Positions 50,957 through 59,464 of a DNA stretch of 64,000 nt are shown one piece after another. Under the pieces are notes generated by a model that saw only the letters and a list, made by a program, of their open reading frames with translations, searched no databases and was not told the DNA's origin. Position 1 is the first letter of the stretch. Each line of letters starts with the position of its first letter. The translations under genes and the position numbers were made by a program. Source of the stretch: Streptomyces hokutonensis (GTDB lineage: Bacteria > Actinomycetota > Actinomycetes > Streptomycetales > Streptomycetaceae); NCBI RefSeq assembly GCF_000376565.1, contig NZ_BARG01000061.1, forward strand, positions 1-64,000, written 5' to 3'.

Positions 50957-51787
50957 ATGAGTGTCTGGTTCATTACCGGATCGTCCCGGGGCTTCGGCCT
51001 GGAGATCACCCGCGCGGCTCTCGCCGCCGGTCACCAGGTGGTCGCGACCGCGCGGAAGGCGGAAGCCGTCCGTGAAGCGTTTCCCGACGCCGGTGACGCG
51101 CTGCTGGCCGTGCCGTTGGACGTGACCGACCCACAGAGCATCCAGGCGGCCGTCGATGCGGCGGTCGAGGGGTTCGGCCGGATCGACGTCCTGGTCAACA
51201 ACGCCGGCACCGGCCTGCTCGCCGCCGTCGAGGAGTCCGACGACGCGGCAGTACGCGCGCTGTACGAGACCAACGTGTTCGGACCGCTCGCCGTCCAACG
51301 CGCCGTACTGCCGGTGCTGCGCCGTCAGCGTTCCGGCCATGTGATCAACATCAGCTCCATCGTGGGGTTCGCCACCGCACCGGGCTGGGGCATCTACGCG
51401 TCCACGAAGTTCGCGGTGGAGGGCTTCACCGAGACCCTCCACGCCGAACTGGCCCCTCTCGGCATCCACGTGACGCTCGTCGAACCGGGCTTCTTCCGCA
51501 CCGACTTCCTCGACCCCGCCAGTCTGAACTCGGACATCGACGTGATCGACGACTACGCGTCCACCGCGGGCGCGATGCGTGCCGCCGTCCCCTCCCTGAA
51601 CCACGCCCAGCCCGGCGACCCGGCCAAGGCCGCACGGGCCATCGTCGAGATCGCCGCGACCCCCGAACCGCCCCTGCGCCTCCCCCTCGGCACCGACACC
51701 CTCCAGGCCTTCGACGCCAAGCTCGACGCCTTCCGCAAGGAGATGGACACCTGGCGCCACATCGCCCTCTCCACCGACCACGACTAG
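50957..51787 (+). CDS. Classical short-chain dehydrogenase/reductase
   Basis: A 276-residue SDR. Cofactor motif TGSSRGFG is at 7-14, NNAG at about 81-84, and catalytic Ser (INISS), Tyr147 and Lys151 (YASTK) are present. Asn107 (ETN) completes the tetrad. AGAGGAGAAG precedes the ATG. It is third in the MFS operon. The substrate is not known; it may modify the exported compound or its precursor. Confidence 0.92.
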   Translation: MSVWFITGSSRGFGLEITRAALAAGHQVVATARKAEAVREAFPDAGDALLAVPLDVTDPQSIQAAVDAAVEGFGRIDVLVNNAGTGLLAAVEESDDAAVRALYETNVFGPLAVQRAVLPVLRRQRSGHVINISSIVGFATAPGWGIYASTKFAVEGFTETLHAELAPLGIHVTLVEPGFFRTDFLDPASLNSDIDVIDDYASTAGAMRAAVPSLNHAQPGDPAKAARAIVEIAATPEPPLRLPLGTDTLQAFDAKLDAFRKEMDTWRHIALSTDHD

Positions 51788-51837
51788 GACCAGCGGCGAA
51801 AGCATCGAGTTCGCCCGCATACGCGTGTTGTCCCGTT

Positions 51838-51850
51838 CGACAGGGGGCTC
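51838..51850. repeat. Possible remnant of the tRNA-Thr 3' end
   Basis: CGACAGGGGGCTC matches the tRNA 3' end exactly. The bases before it (GCGTGTTGTCCCGTTCGA) align to the T-arm region of the tRNA with a few changes and a 6-base deletion. A terminator follows directly, as at the other copies. It could be chance, but position and context match a decayed attachment site. Confidence 0.4.
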
Positions 51851-51857
51851 TGCGGCA

Positions 51858-51885
51858 ACCCCGGGTCAGGTATCCGACCCGGGGT
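51858..51885. terminator. Bidirectional terminator between convergent genes
   Basis: ACCCCGGGTC pairs with GACCCGGGGT around an 8-base loop, then CTCTCCTTT. It lies between the rightward SDR and the leftward SRPBCC gene. Confidence 0.85.
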
Positions 51886-51919
51886 CTCTCCTTTCGGGAG
51901 GCTTTGGAACAGGTCTCCG

Positions 51920-52423
51920 TCAGTACGTCCCCAGTACGTCCTCCAGCGCGCCGACGACGTAGGACCGCCACCCTCCGCCCATGATCCGGTGGGCCATCCG
52001 CTGGGCCGGGTCGTCCGGGTCGAAGCCCTCGTGGACGAGGAAGAGGCGGGTGCCGTGGCCTTCTGGCTCCAGGGTCCAGGTGATGGTCCAGTCGGCGGTG
52101 TTCCCCTGGCTCTCGACGGCGTCCTGCCAGCGGACGCTCAGCATTCGCTCGGTGTCGTAGGCGAGGACCTCGGCCCGGATGGTGCCGGAGAAGTTGGTGT
52201 TGGGGCGGGGCACGGCGGTCAGCGTGTAGCGGTGGCCGACCTCCAGGCGGAAGGTGTCATCAGCCGCTCCGCGGCGGGCGCCGGGCATCATCCACTGGGC
52301 GAGCAGCTCGGGGTCGGTCAGGGCCCGCCAGACCTTGGCGGGCGGGTGGGGCAGGAAGTGATCGACCCTGATCGTGGTGAGGTCGTCCTCGTCCGGTCCC
52401 TCGGGCGCCCGGGGCATCGTCAT
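51920..52423 (-). CDS. SRPBCC (AHSA1-like) domain protein
   Basis: A 167-residue START-like protein with the AHSA1 pattern: IRVDHFLPHPPAKVWRALTD, LAQWMMPG, and the C-terminal HEGFDPDDP with GGGWRSYVVGAL. These proteins bind small hydrophobic ligands, and ArsR-SRPBCC pairs are frequent. It overlaps the ArsR gene by 4 bp and is the last gene in the operon. Confidence 0.88.
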   Translation of the reverse strand: MTMPRAPEGPDEDDLTTIRVDHFLPHPPAKVWRALTDPELLAQWMMPGARRGAADDTFRLEVGHRYTLTAVPRPNTNFSGTIRAEVLAYDTERMLSVRWQDAVESQGNTADWTITWTLEPEGHGTRLFLVHEGFDPDDPAQRMAHRIMGGGWRSYVVGALEDVLGTY

Positions 52424-52776
52424 GCCTCATCGTCCGGCATGCGGTCGAGCAGATCGCCGAGGCCCTTCAGCCTCTCGCGCCAGAACCGCTCGTACGGATG
52501 GAGCCAGTCCTGGACCTCCGCGAGCGGGGCCGCCTCCAGGCGGTAGACGCGCTGTCTGCCCCGGCGTTCCTCGGAGACGAGGCCGGCCTCCCGGAGCACC
52601 TTCAGATGTTCCGAGAGGCTGGGGCGGCGCATGTCGAAGTGGTCCGCGAGCGTCTGGACCGGCTGTGGGCCCTGGTCGCGCAACAGGCGCAGCACCTCGC
52701 GCCGCGTCGCGTTCGCGAGGGCGGCGAAGAGCCGGTCCTGGTCCTGGCTCTCGTCCTGGGCGCTCCGGGTGGCCAC
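52420..52776 (-). CDS. ArsR-family repressor
   Basis: A 118-residue winged-HTH protein: DRLFAALANATRREVLRLLR, then HFDMRRPSLSEHLKVLREAG and GRQRVYRLEAAPL wing. No metal-binding Cys set (CxC) is present, so it probably senses something other than metal. GTG start 5 bp after the glyoxalase stop, and its own end overlaps the SRPBCC gene. It likely binds the dyads at 53170-53211. Confidence 0.9.
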   Translation of the reverse strand: MATRSAQDESQDQDRLFAALANATRREVLRLLRDQGPQPVQTLADHFDMRRPSLSEHLKVLREAGLVSEERRGRQRVYRLEAAPLAEVQDWLHPYERFWRERLKGLGDLLDRMPDDEA

Positions 52777-52781
52777 GTCGG

Positions 52782-53156
52782 TCAGAAGCCTTCCTTCTCG
52801 GTGAGCAGCATCAGGCCGTTGCCGTCGGGGTCCTGGAAGCCGGCCATACGTCCCCACGGCAGATCGGCCGGGCCGTCCACGGTCACTCCGGCTCGGGTGA
52901 GCCTGGCGCAGTCGGCGTCCACGTCGGTCGTGACGAACATGATCCCCCGTGCGGTTCCGGGCGTGAAATCGCCCATGCCGGGGCCGGAGAGGGTGAGCAC
53001 GGTCCGGGCGCCCTTCGGGGCGACCTGGAGCCAGCGGCCGGGCGGCATCCGGAGGTCCGCGGTGACCTCGAAGCCGAGCACGTCCGTGTAGAAGCGGAGG
53101 GCCTTGTCCTGGTCGGAGACCGGGACCGTGACGAAGGAGGCGTGGGTGATGGTCAT
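52782..53156 (-). CDS. Glyoxalase/bleomycin-resistance (VOC) family protein
   Basis: A 124-residue VOC fold with the paired beta-alpha-beta units: ITHASFVTVPVSDQDKALRF, YTDVLGFEVTADLRM, and the end FQDPDGNGLMLLTEKEGF. VOC proteins act as lyases, dioxygenases or drug-binding proteins; the missing His at the usual first metal position makes a metal enzyme uncertain. I start at MTITHAS (53156); promoter boxes place the transcript start close to this ATG, so it may be leaderless. Confidence 0.87.
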   Translation of the reverse strand: MTITHASFVTVPVSDQDKALRFYTDVLGFEVTADLRMPPGRWLQVAPKGARTVLTLSGPGMGDFTPGTARGIMFVTTDVDADCARLTRAGVTVDGPADLPWGRMAGFQDPDGNGLMLLTEKEGF

Positions 53157-53163
53157 GCCGACC

Positions 53164-53211
53164 ATGATGGGTAGGAGATTTCCTACCTGTCAAGCGTAGG
53201 GAATCCCCTAC
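53164..53211 (-). promoter_or_regulatory. ArsR operators and promoter of the glyoxalase operon
   Basis: Two dyads: GGTAGGA-N4-TCCTACC (53170-53187) and GTAGGG-N4-CCCTAC (53196-53211). Between them is a perfect -35 box TTGACA (complement 53193-53188). A weak -10 CATCAT (complement 53169-53164) lies 18 bases further. The operators overlap both promoter boxes, as expected for ArsR autoregulation. The expected transcript start is next to the ATG. Confidence 0.75.
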
Positions 53212-53310
53212 TGGTCGTCGTTCATGTGGACCGCCGGCCGTCGACGTGCTCCTGACACGGTGCCTGGTGAAGTGTCAGGATGCTGATGACAAGGGGCATT
53301 TGGGGGATTC

Positions 53311-56300
53311 ATGCGGCAGCGCTCGTTGCTTCCTGTGCAAATTGTTGTGCTGGTCTCGGCGACTCTGCTGGAGGTCCTGGCCAACTTCGCCGCGAACGCG
53401 GCGCAGTCGCCGGTCGTCAGGCTGATCAGCCGGATCGCGCCACTGGCGGTGGTGGTCCTGGTCTGCGTGGTGATCGCCGGGCAGGTGGTCGTCCAGAAGC
53501 GCTCGAACCCCGCCGCACCGCGACCCGCCTGGGGCAGCGACCGCACCCCCTACCCGGGACTGGCCGCCTTCGACCGTGGTGACGCGGCGGTGTTCTTCGG
53601 CAGGGAGGACGAGATCGCCGGGATCATCCGCCGGCTGCACCTGTCCGCGCAGCAGCCGGCGGAGCGGTTCGTCTGTCTGACCGGCACCTCGGGCAGCGGC
53701 AAGAGCTCGCTGGTGCACGCGGGCGTGCTGCCCCGGCTGCTGGAGTCCCGGTGGCGGCTGCTGCCGGTGATCGTGCCCGGCGCCGACCCCCTGAGGCATC
53801 TGGAGGAGGCGCTGGCGGCCAGGCCCCGCGGCGCGGCCGCGGTCAGATCCGGGCGCACCCTGCTGGTCGTCGACCAGCTGGAGGAACTGGTGACCGCCTC
53901 GCCGCCGGAGCGGCGCGAGCGCTTCCTGGCCGGGCTGGCCGAGGCGCTGCGGGAGGACCGCCGGCTGTGGGTGATGGCCACCCTGCGGGTGGAGTTCCTG
54001 CCGGAGTTCCTCGCCTCGGCGCAGCAGGAGCTGTTCACCGCTCCCACCGCCCTCGGCACGATGAGCACCGCCGAGCTGGTGGCCGCCGTGGAGCAGCCCG
54101 CCCGGCTGGCCGGTGGCGCGTTCGAGCCGGGACTGGTCGCGCGGATCGTGGAGGACACCGGCACCGCCGACGCGCTGCCGCTCCTCGCCTATCTGCTGCG
54201 GGAGCTCTACCTCTCGGTCGGCGACTCCAAGATCGCCACCAAGGAGAGCTACCTGGCGCTCGGCGGCGTCACCGGCGCCCTCGCCCGTCAGGCCGACGAG
54301 GTCTTCGCCACGGTCGTCGACGAGCACGGCGCGGACACCGTGCTGACCGCGCTGCTGCTGCTGGTGGGGATGGAGGCGGGAGAACCGGTCAAGCGCCGGG
54401 TGCCGACGGCGGAACTCTCGCCCACCGAGCGGGAGATCCTGCGGCCCTTCGACGCGGCCCGGCTGCTGGTGGTCACCAGAGTCGACGACCTACCCGCGGT
54501 CCAGGTCGCCCACGAAGCGCTGTTCCGGCAGTGGCCGCCGCTGCAGCAGCAGGTGACGGTCCGGGCCGAACTGCTCAAGAGCCGCAGCGAGTTGGAACGC
54601 TGGGCCGCGGACTGGCAGGCCTCGGGACGCAGCCCCGACTATCTGCTCACCGGGGAGCGGCTCGCGGTGGCCGGGCGCTGGCTGGCCGGTCTGGAGACCG
54701 CGGACGGTGCGACGGTGGCGGTGCGGGAACTGGTCGTGGCCTCGCGCAGCCGGGACCGGGACTTCCTGCTGCGGGTCTCGGAGTCGATCGGCCAGTACGT
54801 CCTGGCCAACGCCGAGCGCGAACCCGAGTTCGGCACCCTGCTGGCCGCGACCGTCCTCACCGAGTGCCCGCCCACCTCGACGGCCGTGCGCGCGCTGATG
54901 ACCGCGCTGGCCCACAACCACACCCGGGCGGTGCTGACCGGCCACGGCGCCGGGGTGCGGGCGATGTCCTGGTCCCCGGACGGCGCCTGGCTGGCGACCG
55001 CCTCGCTCGACGGCACCGTACGACTGTGGGACGCGGTCACCGGGGCGGCGGGCGCGGTCCTGGAAGGGCACGGCGCCGGCATCGTCGCGGTGCACTGGTC
55101 GCCGGACGCGCGGCTGCTGGCCACCGGGTCGCGGGACCGTACGGCCCGGGTCTGGGACCCGGTCACCGGCCGGACCGTCGCCGTGCTCGACGCGGCCACC
55201 GACACGGTCCGGGACGTCGCCTTCTCGCCCGACGGCGAGCTGCTGGCGACCTGTTCCAGGGACCGGCGGATCCGGATCTTCGCCACCGCCGGGTGGGCGC
55301 AGGTCGCCGAACCGGCCGGGCACAGCGACGAGATATACCAGCTGGCCTGGTCTCCGGACGGGACTCGGCTGCTCTCCGCCGCCTACGACCGCAGCTACAT
55401 CCTGTGGCTGCGGGAGAACTGGCGGCCGCAGCGGGTCGGGGACCGGCCCTCGGGGCATGCCACGCCGTTCGGCTGGACCGTGGACGGGGCCTTCCTGGTC
55501 TCCGGCGAGCAGTGGATCAAGGTGATCGACGCCGCCACCGGCCAGGTGCGGCGGATCTTTCCCGAGCGCAGCGAACTGATCGTCAGCCTGCGCTGCTCAC
55601 CGGCCGGCGACAGCTTCGCGCTCTCCTCACGCGGGCCCGAGGTGAGGATCCGCATGCTCGACCACGGCGACGTGCGGGCCAGACTCTGCGGTCATGCCAC
55701 CCGGGTGGAGACGGTGGCCTGGTCCCCCACCGGAGAGCAACTGGCGGCCGGAGCGGAGGACGGCGCCGCCCGGATCTGGTCGGTCGACGTCCCCGGAGCG
55801 GAGCTGTACGCCACGGCCCGGCATCCGGGCCTGGTCACCGGCCTCGACCTGAGCCCGGACGGGGAGTTGATCGCCTCCGGGGCCGCAGACGGTGTGGTGC
55901 GGGTCTGGAGCGCGCACGACGGCGGCCCGGTGGCCACCCTCGCCGGGCACGGCACCTCCGTCAACGACCTGCGCTGGCACCCGCACGGTGGGGCGCTGGC
56001 GAGCTGCGCGGACGACGGCGCGGTCCGGATCTGGAGGCCCGCCGCCGACGGCACATGGGCCGCAGCGGAAGCCGGGACGGAGACCGTCTTCACCACCGAG
56101 GAGACCGTCGAGGCACTGGCCTGGTCACCGGACGGCGAACGGCTGGCCCTCGGCCGGCGGGACCAGCGGGCCACCGTGCTCGACGCCGGGACCGGGCAGG
56201 TGCTCGGCCGGTACGGCGAGCACTCCCAATGGGTCTGCGCCGTGGCCTGGTCACCCCGCGCCGATCTGCTCGCGACCGGCTCGGACGACCACACGGCGCA

Positions 56301-56787
56301 GCTGTGGGACGTCGCCTCGGCCGCTCTGCGACACCGGCTGATCGGGCATCAGAGCTGGGTCGACGCGGTCGCGTTCGCCCCGGACGGCGCACAGCTGGCG
56401 ACCAGCTCGGCCGATCTCACGGTACGGCTGTGGGACGTCGCCACCGGCGAGCAGGTCGCCGAGCTGCGCGGCCACGAGGCACGCATCCGCGCCGTCGCCT
56501 TCGCCCCCGACGGACGGCTGCTGGCCACGGCCTCCGACGACCGCACGGTCCGGCTGTGGGACGCGCGCACCGGGCGGGAGCACCGGGTGATCGGCATCCA
56601 CCGGGACCGGGTCCAGCGGCTGGCCTGGTTCCCCGACGGCCGCCGGGTGGCCACCGCCTCCGAGGACGGGACCGTACGCGTCTGGGGTGCCGAGGGAGAC
56701 CTCGACGCCCTGCTGGCGACCGCCAGGAAACGTATCTTCCGCACACTCACGCCGAACGAGCGCCGGACCCACCTGCTCCCCGAATAG
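53311..56787 (+). CDS. Membrane-anchored STAND NTPase with 14 WD40 blades
   Basis: A 1158-residue protein. Two N-terminal membrane helices (about 8-28 and 42-62) precede the nSTAND NTPase: Walker A GTSGSGKS (125-132), Walker B LLVVDQLEELV (184-194). A helical relay (about 350-520) leads to 14 WD40 units, several ending VRLWD or VRVWG, enough for two seven-blade propellers. STAND proteins act as ligand-gated switches in signalling or phage defence; the propeller is the sensor. No effector enzyme is fused, so the output is unknown. ATG 53311 follows GGGGGA. Confidence 0.9.
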   Translation: MRQRSLLPVQIVVLVSATLLEVLANFAANAAQSPVVRLISRIAPLAVVVLVCVVIAGQVVVQKRSNPAAPRPAWGSDRTPYPGLAAFDRGDAAVFFGREDEIAGIIRRLHLSAQQPAERFVCLTGTSGSGKSSLVHAGVLPRLLESRWRLLPVIVPGADPLRHLEEALAARPRGAAAVRSGRTLLVVDQLEELVTASPPERRERFLAGLAEALREDRRLWVMATLRVEFLPEFLASAQQELFTAPTALGTMSTAELVAAVEQPARLAGGAFEPGLVARIVEDTGTADALPLLAYLLRELYLSVGDSKIATKESYLALGGVTGALARQADEVFATVVDEHGADTVLTALLLLVGMEAGEPVKRRVPTAELSPTEREILRPFDAARLLVVTRVDDLPAVQVAHEALFRQWPPLQQQVTVRAELLKSRSELERWAADWQASGRSPDYLLTGERLAVAGRWLAGLETADGATVAVRELVVASRSRDRDFLLRVSESIGQYVLANAEREPEFGTLLAATVLTECPPTSTAVRALMTALAHNHTRAVLTGHGAGVRAMSWSPDGAWLATASLDGTVRLWDAVTGAAGAVLEGHGAGIVAVHWSPDARLLATGSRDRTARVWDPVTGRTVAVLDAATDTVRDVAFSPDGELLATCSRDRRIRIFATAGWAQVAEPAGHSDEIYQLAWSPDGTRLLSAAYDRSYILWLRENWRPQRVGDRPSGHATPFGWTVDGAFLVSGEQWIKVIDAATGQVRRIFPERSELIVSLRCSPAGDSFALSSRGPEVRIRMLDHGDVRARLCGHATRVETVAWSPTGEQLAAGAEDGAARIWSVDVPGAELYATARHPGLVTGLDLSPDGELIASGAADGVVRVWSAHDGGPVATLAGHGTSVNDLRWHPHGGALASCADDGAVRIWRPAADGTWAAAEAGTETVFTTEETVEALAWSPDGERLALGRRDQRATVLDAGTGQVLGRYGEHSQWVCAVAWSPRADLLATGSDDHTAQLWDVASAALRHRLIGHQSWVDAVAFAPDGAQLATSSADLTVRLWDVATGEQVAELRGHEARIRAVAFAPDGRLLATASDDRTVRLWDARTGREHRVIGIHRDRVQRLAWFPDGRRVATASEDGTVRVWGAEGDLDALLATARKRIFRTLTPNERRTHLLPE

Positions 56788-56894
56788 CCGGGGCCACTCC
56801 GTCGGTTCGCCTGATGTCCGCCGAGGCCGACGCCCCCTTGCCTGCCCATGCCAGGGGCAGGCACCCCGCCACCCCCTTCCCGGATACTCGACCC

Positions 56895-57818
56895 ATGGAC
56901 GGCAAGCCGCAGTTGGGAGAGTTCCTCAGGACGCGTCGGGCTCAGTTGCGGCCGGCGGACGTGGGGATTCCGGAGTACGGGGAGCGGCGGCGGGTGCCGG
57001 GGCTGCGGCGGGACGAGTTGGCTCGGCTGGCCGGGGTGGGGGCGTCGTACTACACGCGGCTGGAGCAGGGGAGTTCGCTCAACGCGTCGGTGGAGGTGCT
57101 GGAGGCGCTGGCCCGCGCCCTCGGGCTCGACGAGGTGGAGCGTGTCCATCTGCACGATCTGGCCGGCGCGGCGCGGCGGGTCGCCACCCCGCGCAGGTCC
57201 GCGCCGGAGCGGGTCGGTGACGCGACCCGGCAGCTCCTCGCCGCCCTCGGTGACGCGCCCGCGGTCGTGCTCGGCCGTCGCAGCGACGTACTGGCCTGGA
57301 ACCGGACCGGACACGCCCTGTTCGCCGGGCACTTGGACGTGCGGATCCCCGAACAGGCCGATCTGCGCCCGAACATGGCGCGGCTGGTGTTCCTGGACGC
57401 GCACACCCGGGACCTGTTCGTGGACTGGCCGAAGAAGGCCAGGAACGTGGTCGGCAAGCTTCGGCTCGCCGCCGGGCAGCACCCCGACGATCCCCGGCTG
57501 GCCTCGCTCATCGGTGAACTGGCCATGAAGAGCCCGGAGTTCGCCACGATGTGGGCCGAGCACGGGGTCCGCAAGTGGGCCCTCGCGGCCTACCGCATGC
57601 ACCACCCGGTCGTCGGCCGCATGGAACTCAACCTGCAGTCCCTGGGCGTTCCGGAGGGAGAGGAGCAGCGGATCGTCGTGGCCACGGCGGACGATGACAG
57701 CCCGTCGGCGGCCGCGCTCTCGCTGCTTGCCCGGCTCATGCCGGACGGTCCGCCGGACACCTCGCTCGGCGCGAGTCCCATGCGGTGCGTCATCGGCGGT
57801 TCGTCGCTGGACCGGTAG
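56895..57818 (+). CDS. XRE regulator with MmyB-like ligand-binding domain
   Basis: A 307-residue protein. HTH (residues 8-75) includes RRVPGLRRDELARLAGVGAS and YYTRLEQGSSLNASVEVLEA. The C-terminal MmyB-like PAS-type domain (DVLAWNRTGHALFAGHLD, NMARLVFLDAHTRDLFVDWP) is thought to bind a hydrophobic ligand. The ATG giving MDGKPQLGEFL is typical for this family. Regulators of this class usually act on a neighbouring oxidoreductase gene; a short reductase-like remnant may lie at 57819-57960, without an intact frame. Confidence 0.88.
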   Translation: MDGKPQLGEFLRTRRAQLRPADVGIPEYGERRRVPGLRRDELARLAGVGASYYTRLEQGSSLNASVEVLEALARALGLDEVERVHLHDLAGAARRVATPRRSAPERVGDATRQLLAALGDAPAVVLGRRSDVLAWNRTGHALFAGHLDVRIPEQADLRPNMARLVFLDAHTRDLFVDWPKKARNVVGKLRLAAGQHPDDPRLASLIGELAMKSPEFATMWAEHGVRKWALAAYRMHHPVVGRMELNLQSLGVPEGEEQRIVVATADDDSPSAAALSLLARLMPDGPPDTSLGASPMRCVIGGSSLDR

Positions 57819-57970
57819 CCCGCCGAGGCCGTGTACGCCGGCGACGGTCTCCTCGCCGACGCCCGCGCCCGCCACCGGCGCGCCCGCACCTAGGCCCACG
57901 AGTTCGCGTGGACGCCGTACGACCTCGCGGCGCGTGCCACCGTCGTCATCGGACGAGCGGTGGAGCGTGA

Positions 57971-58930
57971 TCAGCACCGCTCGGGCAGCTCCCTCAACGC
58001 CGGGTCCGTGACGCGGGCCAGCAGGGCGGTGGTGAATCGGTCGGCGGGGAGGACGCGGAACGGGCCGGAGGGGTGCGGGCGGGTCGTCGGGTCGACGCGG
58101 TCGGTCAGGTCCAGTTGGTTGTGGATGCCCGCTACGGCTTCGTAGGCGTAGGCCAGGTGTTTCTCGCGGGTCCCCCAGTCGGTGGCGGTGACGGCGGCGG
58201 TGAGGACCGGGGTGAGGCGGTGGCCGGCCGTCGTGCGGGCGAAGGCGGTGCCCAGCCATTTGTCGTACGGCGGGTAGCGGCGGTCCATGAGGAGGCACAG
58301 GCGCATCAGGTGGCGGGTGAGGTGGGCCGCGGCCACCGCGGAGCCCAACTCGTCGCCCACCTCGCCGCAGCGGCCGACGAAGGCCTCGCGTTCGGTGATG
58401 TGCCGCCACTCGCGGGCCAGGACGTGCAGCCAGACGTCGTGGGGATACCAGCGCAAGTCGTGGCGCAGGGGGCCGAGTTGGTGGAGGCCGTCGTGGAACA
58501 CCGCGCCCGCCGTGACCTCCGTGAGGAGGTGGGCGGGGGTGGCCAGCCAGTCGGCGGGGGCGATGCCGTGCGTCGGGTCGAAGCCGAGGGTGTCGGTGAA
58601 CCACGCCGTGGTGTGGGTGACTTCGACGCAGTGGTGGGTGGGGTGGCCGTGGAAGGTTCTCGGGAGGTGTTCGGCGAGGTGGTGTCTGATACGGCCCGCG
58701 TGCCGGGGCAGGTCCCGGGTGCGGAGGAAGAGTTGGAGGCGCGGGCTCCATCCGTGGTCCCGCGAGCGGGGGGTGTCGTAGCCGAGGACCTCGGAGCCGC
58801 CGCCCATGCGGGCGGCGGAGTGGGGGAGGTCGGGGGCGGCCTCTTCGAGGAGGGGGCGGACGGTCTCTGTGTAGAAACGGCGGGAGAGTTCGAGGCCCGG
58901 TAAGAAAGTTGGCATATTCGTGAAGCTCAT
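57971..58930 (-). CDS. DUF4037 domain protein, nucleotidyltransferase-like
   Basis: A 319-residue protein. GGGSEVLGYDTPRSRDHGWS at residues 34-53 is a nucleotidyltransferase-type signature with possible catalytic Asp residues. The C-terminal DUF4037 part follows (AAAHLTRHLMRLCLLMDRRY, YPPYDKWLGTAF). The substrate is unknown; some family members resemble aminoglycoside nucleotidyltransferases. I start at MSFTNMPTFLPG. It runs leftward, in line with the GNAT gene 57 bp downstream of its start. Confidence 0.8.
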   Translation of the reverse strand: MSFTNMPTFLPGLELSRRFYTETVRPLLEEAAPDLPHSAARMGGGSEVLGYDTPRSRDHGWSPRLQLFLRTRDLPRHAGRIRHHLAEHLPRTFHGHPTHHCVEVTHTTAWFTDTLGFDPTHGIAPADWLATPAHLLTEVTAGAVFHDGLHQLGPLRHDLRWYPHDVWLHVLAREWRHITEREAFVGRCGEVGDELGSAVAAAHLTRHLMRLCLLMDRRYPPYDKWLGTAFARTTAGHRLTPVLTAAVTATDWGTREKHLAYAYEAVAGIHNQLDLTDRVDPTTRPHPSGPFRVLPADRFTTALLARVTDPALRELPERC

Positions 58931-58987
58931 GCGGGGACCCTGCCCAGTCCGGACATGATCGTGTGTGCGAATTCGCACCTTCCGTCG

Positions 58988-59464
58988 TCAGTTTCCGGCC
59001 AGCGCGCTCAGTGCGTCGTCCGTCAGCCGGTACGCCGTCCAGTCGTCCTGGGGGCGGGCGCCCAGTGACTCGTAGAAGGCGATCGACGGGGTGTTCCAGT
59101 TGAGGACGGACCACTCCAGGCGTTCGTAGCCGCGGGCCGCGCAGATGCGGGCGAGTTCGGTGAGGAGGGCCTTGCCGTGGCCGGTGCCGCGGGCGGTGGG
59201 GCGGACGTAGAGGTCCTCCAGGTAGATGCCGTGGACTCCGCGCCAGGTCGAGAAGTTGAGGAACCACAGGGCGAAGCCGACCGGTTCGCCGGTGGTGTCG
59301 TCGGTCGCGATGTGGGCGTAGGCGCCGGGGTGTTCGCCGAAGAGGGCCTCGTGGAGCTGTTCCGGGGTGGCCCTCGCCTCCTGGGGTTCCTTCTCGTACG
59401 CGGCGAGTTCGCGGATCAGGGCGTGGATGACGGGGATGTCGGTGGGGTGCGCGGTGCGGATCAT
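58988..59464 (-). CDS. GNAT-family N-acetyltransferase (polyamine SSAT-like)
   Basis: A 158-residue acetyltransferase. The family pattern is clear: MIRTAHPTDIPVIHALIREL at the start, motif A VRPTARGTGHGKALLTEL (acetyl-CoA loop RGTGHG) and motif B WNTPSIAFYESLGARP. The closest type by eye is SSAT, which acetylates polyamines or amino acids (WFLNFSTWRGVHGIYLEDLY). Its ATG overlaps the stop of the MFS gene (ATGA), so they are co-transcribed. Confidence 0.9.
   Translation of the reverse strand: MIRTAHPTDIPVIHALIRELAAYEKEPQEARATPEQLHEALFGEHPGAYAHIATDDTTGEPVGFALWFLNFSTWRGVHGIYLEDLYVRPTARGTGHGKALLTELARICAARGYERLEWSVLNWNTPSIAFYESLGARPQDDWTAYRLTDDALSALAGN

Noticed and set aside
53751..56894. Plus-strand frame running through the STAND gene into the XRE gene
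   Set aside because: The first 1000 residues are a shadow of the WD40 gene. Only the part from 56895 is real.
57819..57970. Remnant of an oxidoreductase gene after the XRE gene
   Set aside because: A short segment (HEFAWTPYDLAARATVVIG) looks gene-like but is preceded by a stop and has no intact frame; too little to call.
56349..59267. A 972-residue minus-strand frame
   Set aside because: It crosses the ends of several real genes in a shadow frame. The DUF4037 and XRE genes explain the region.
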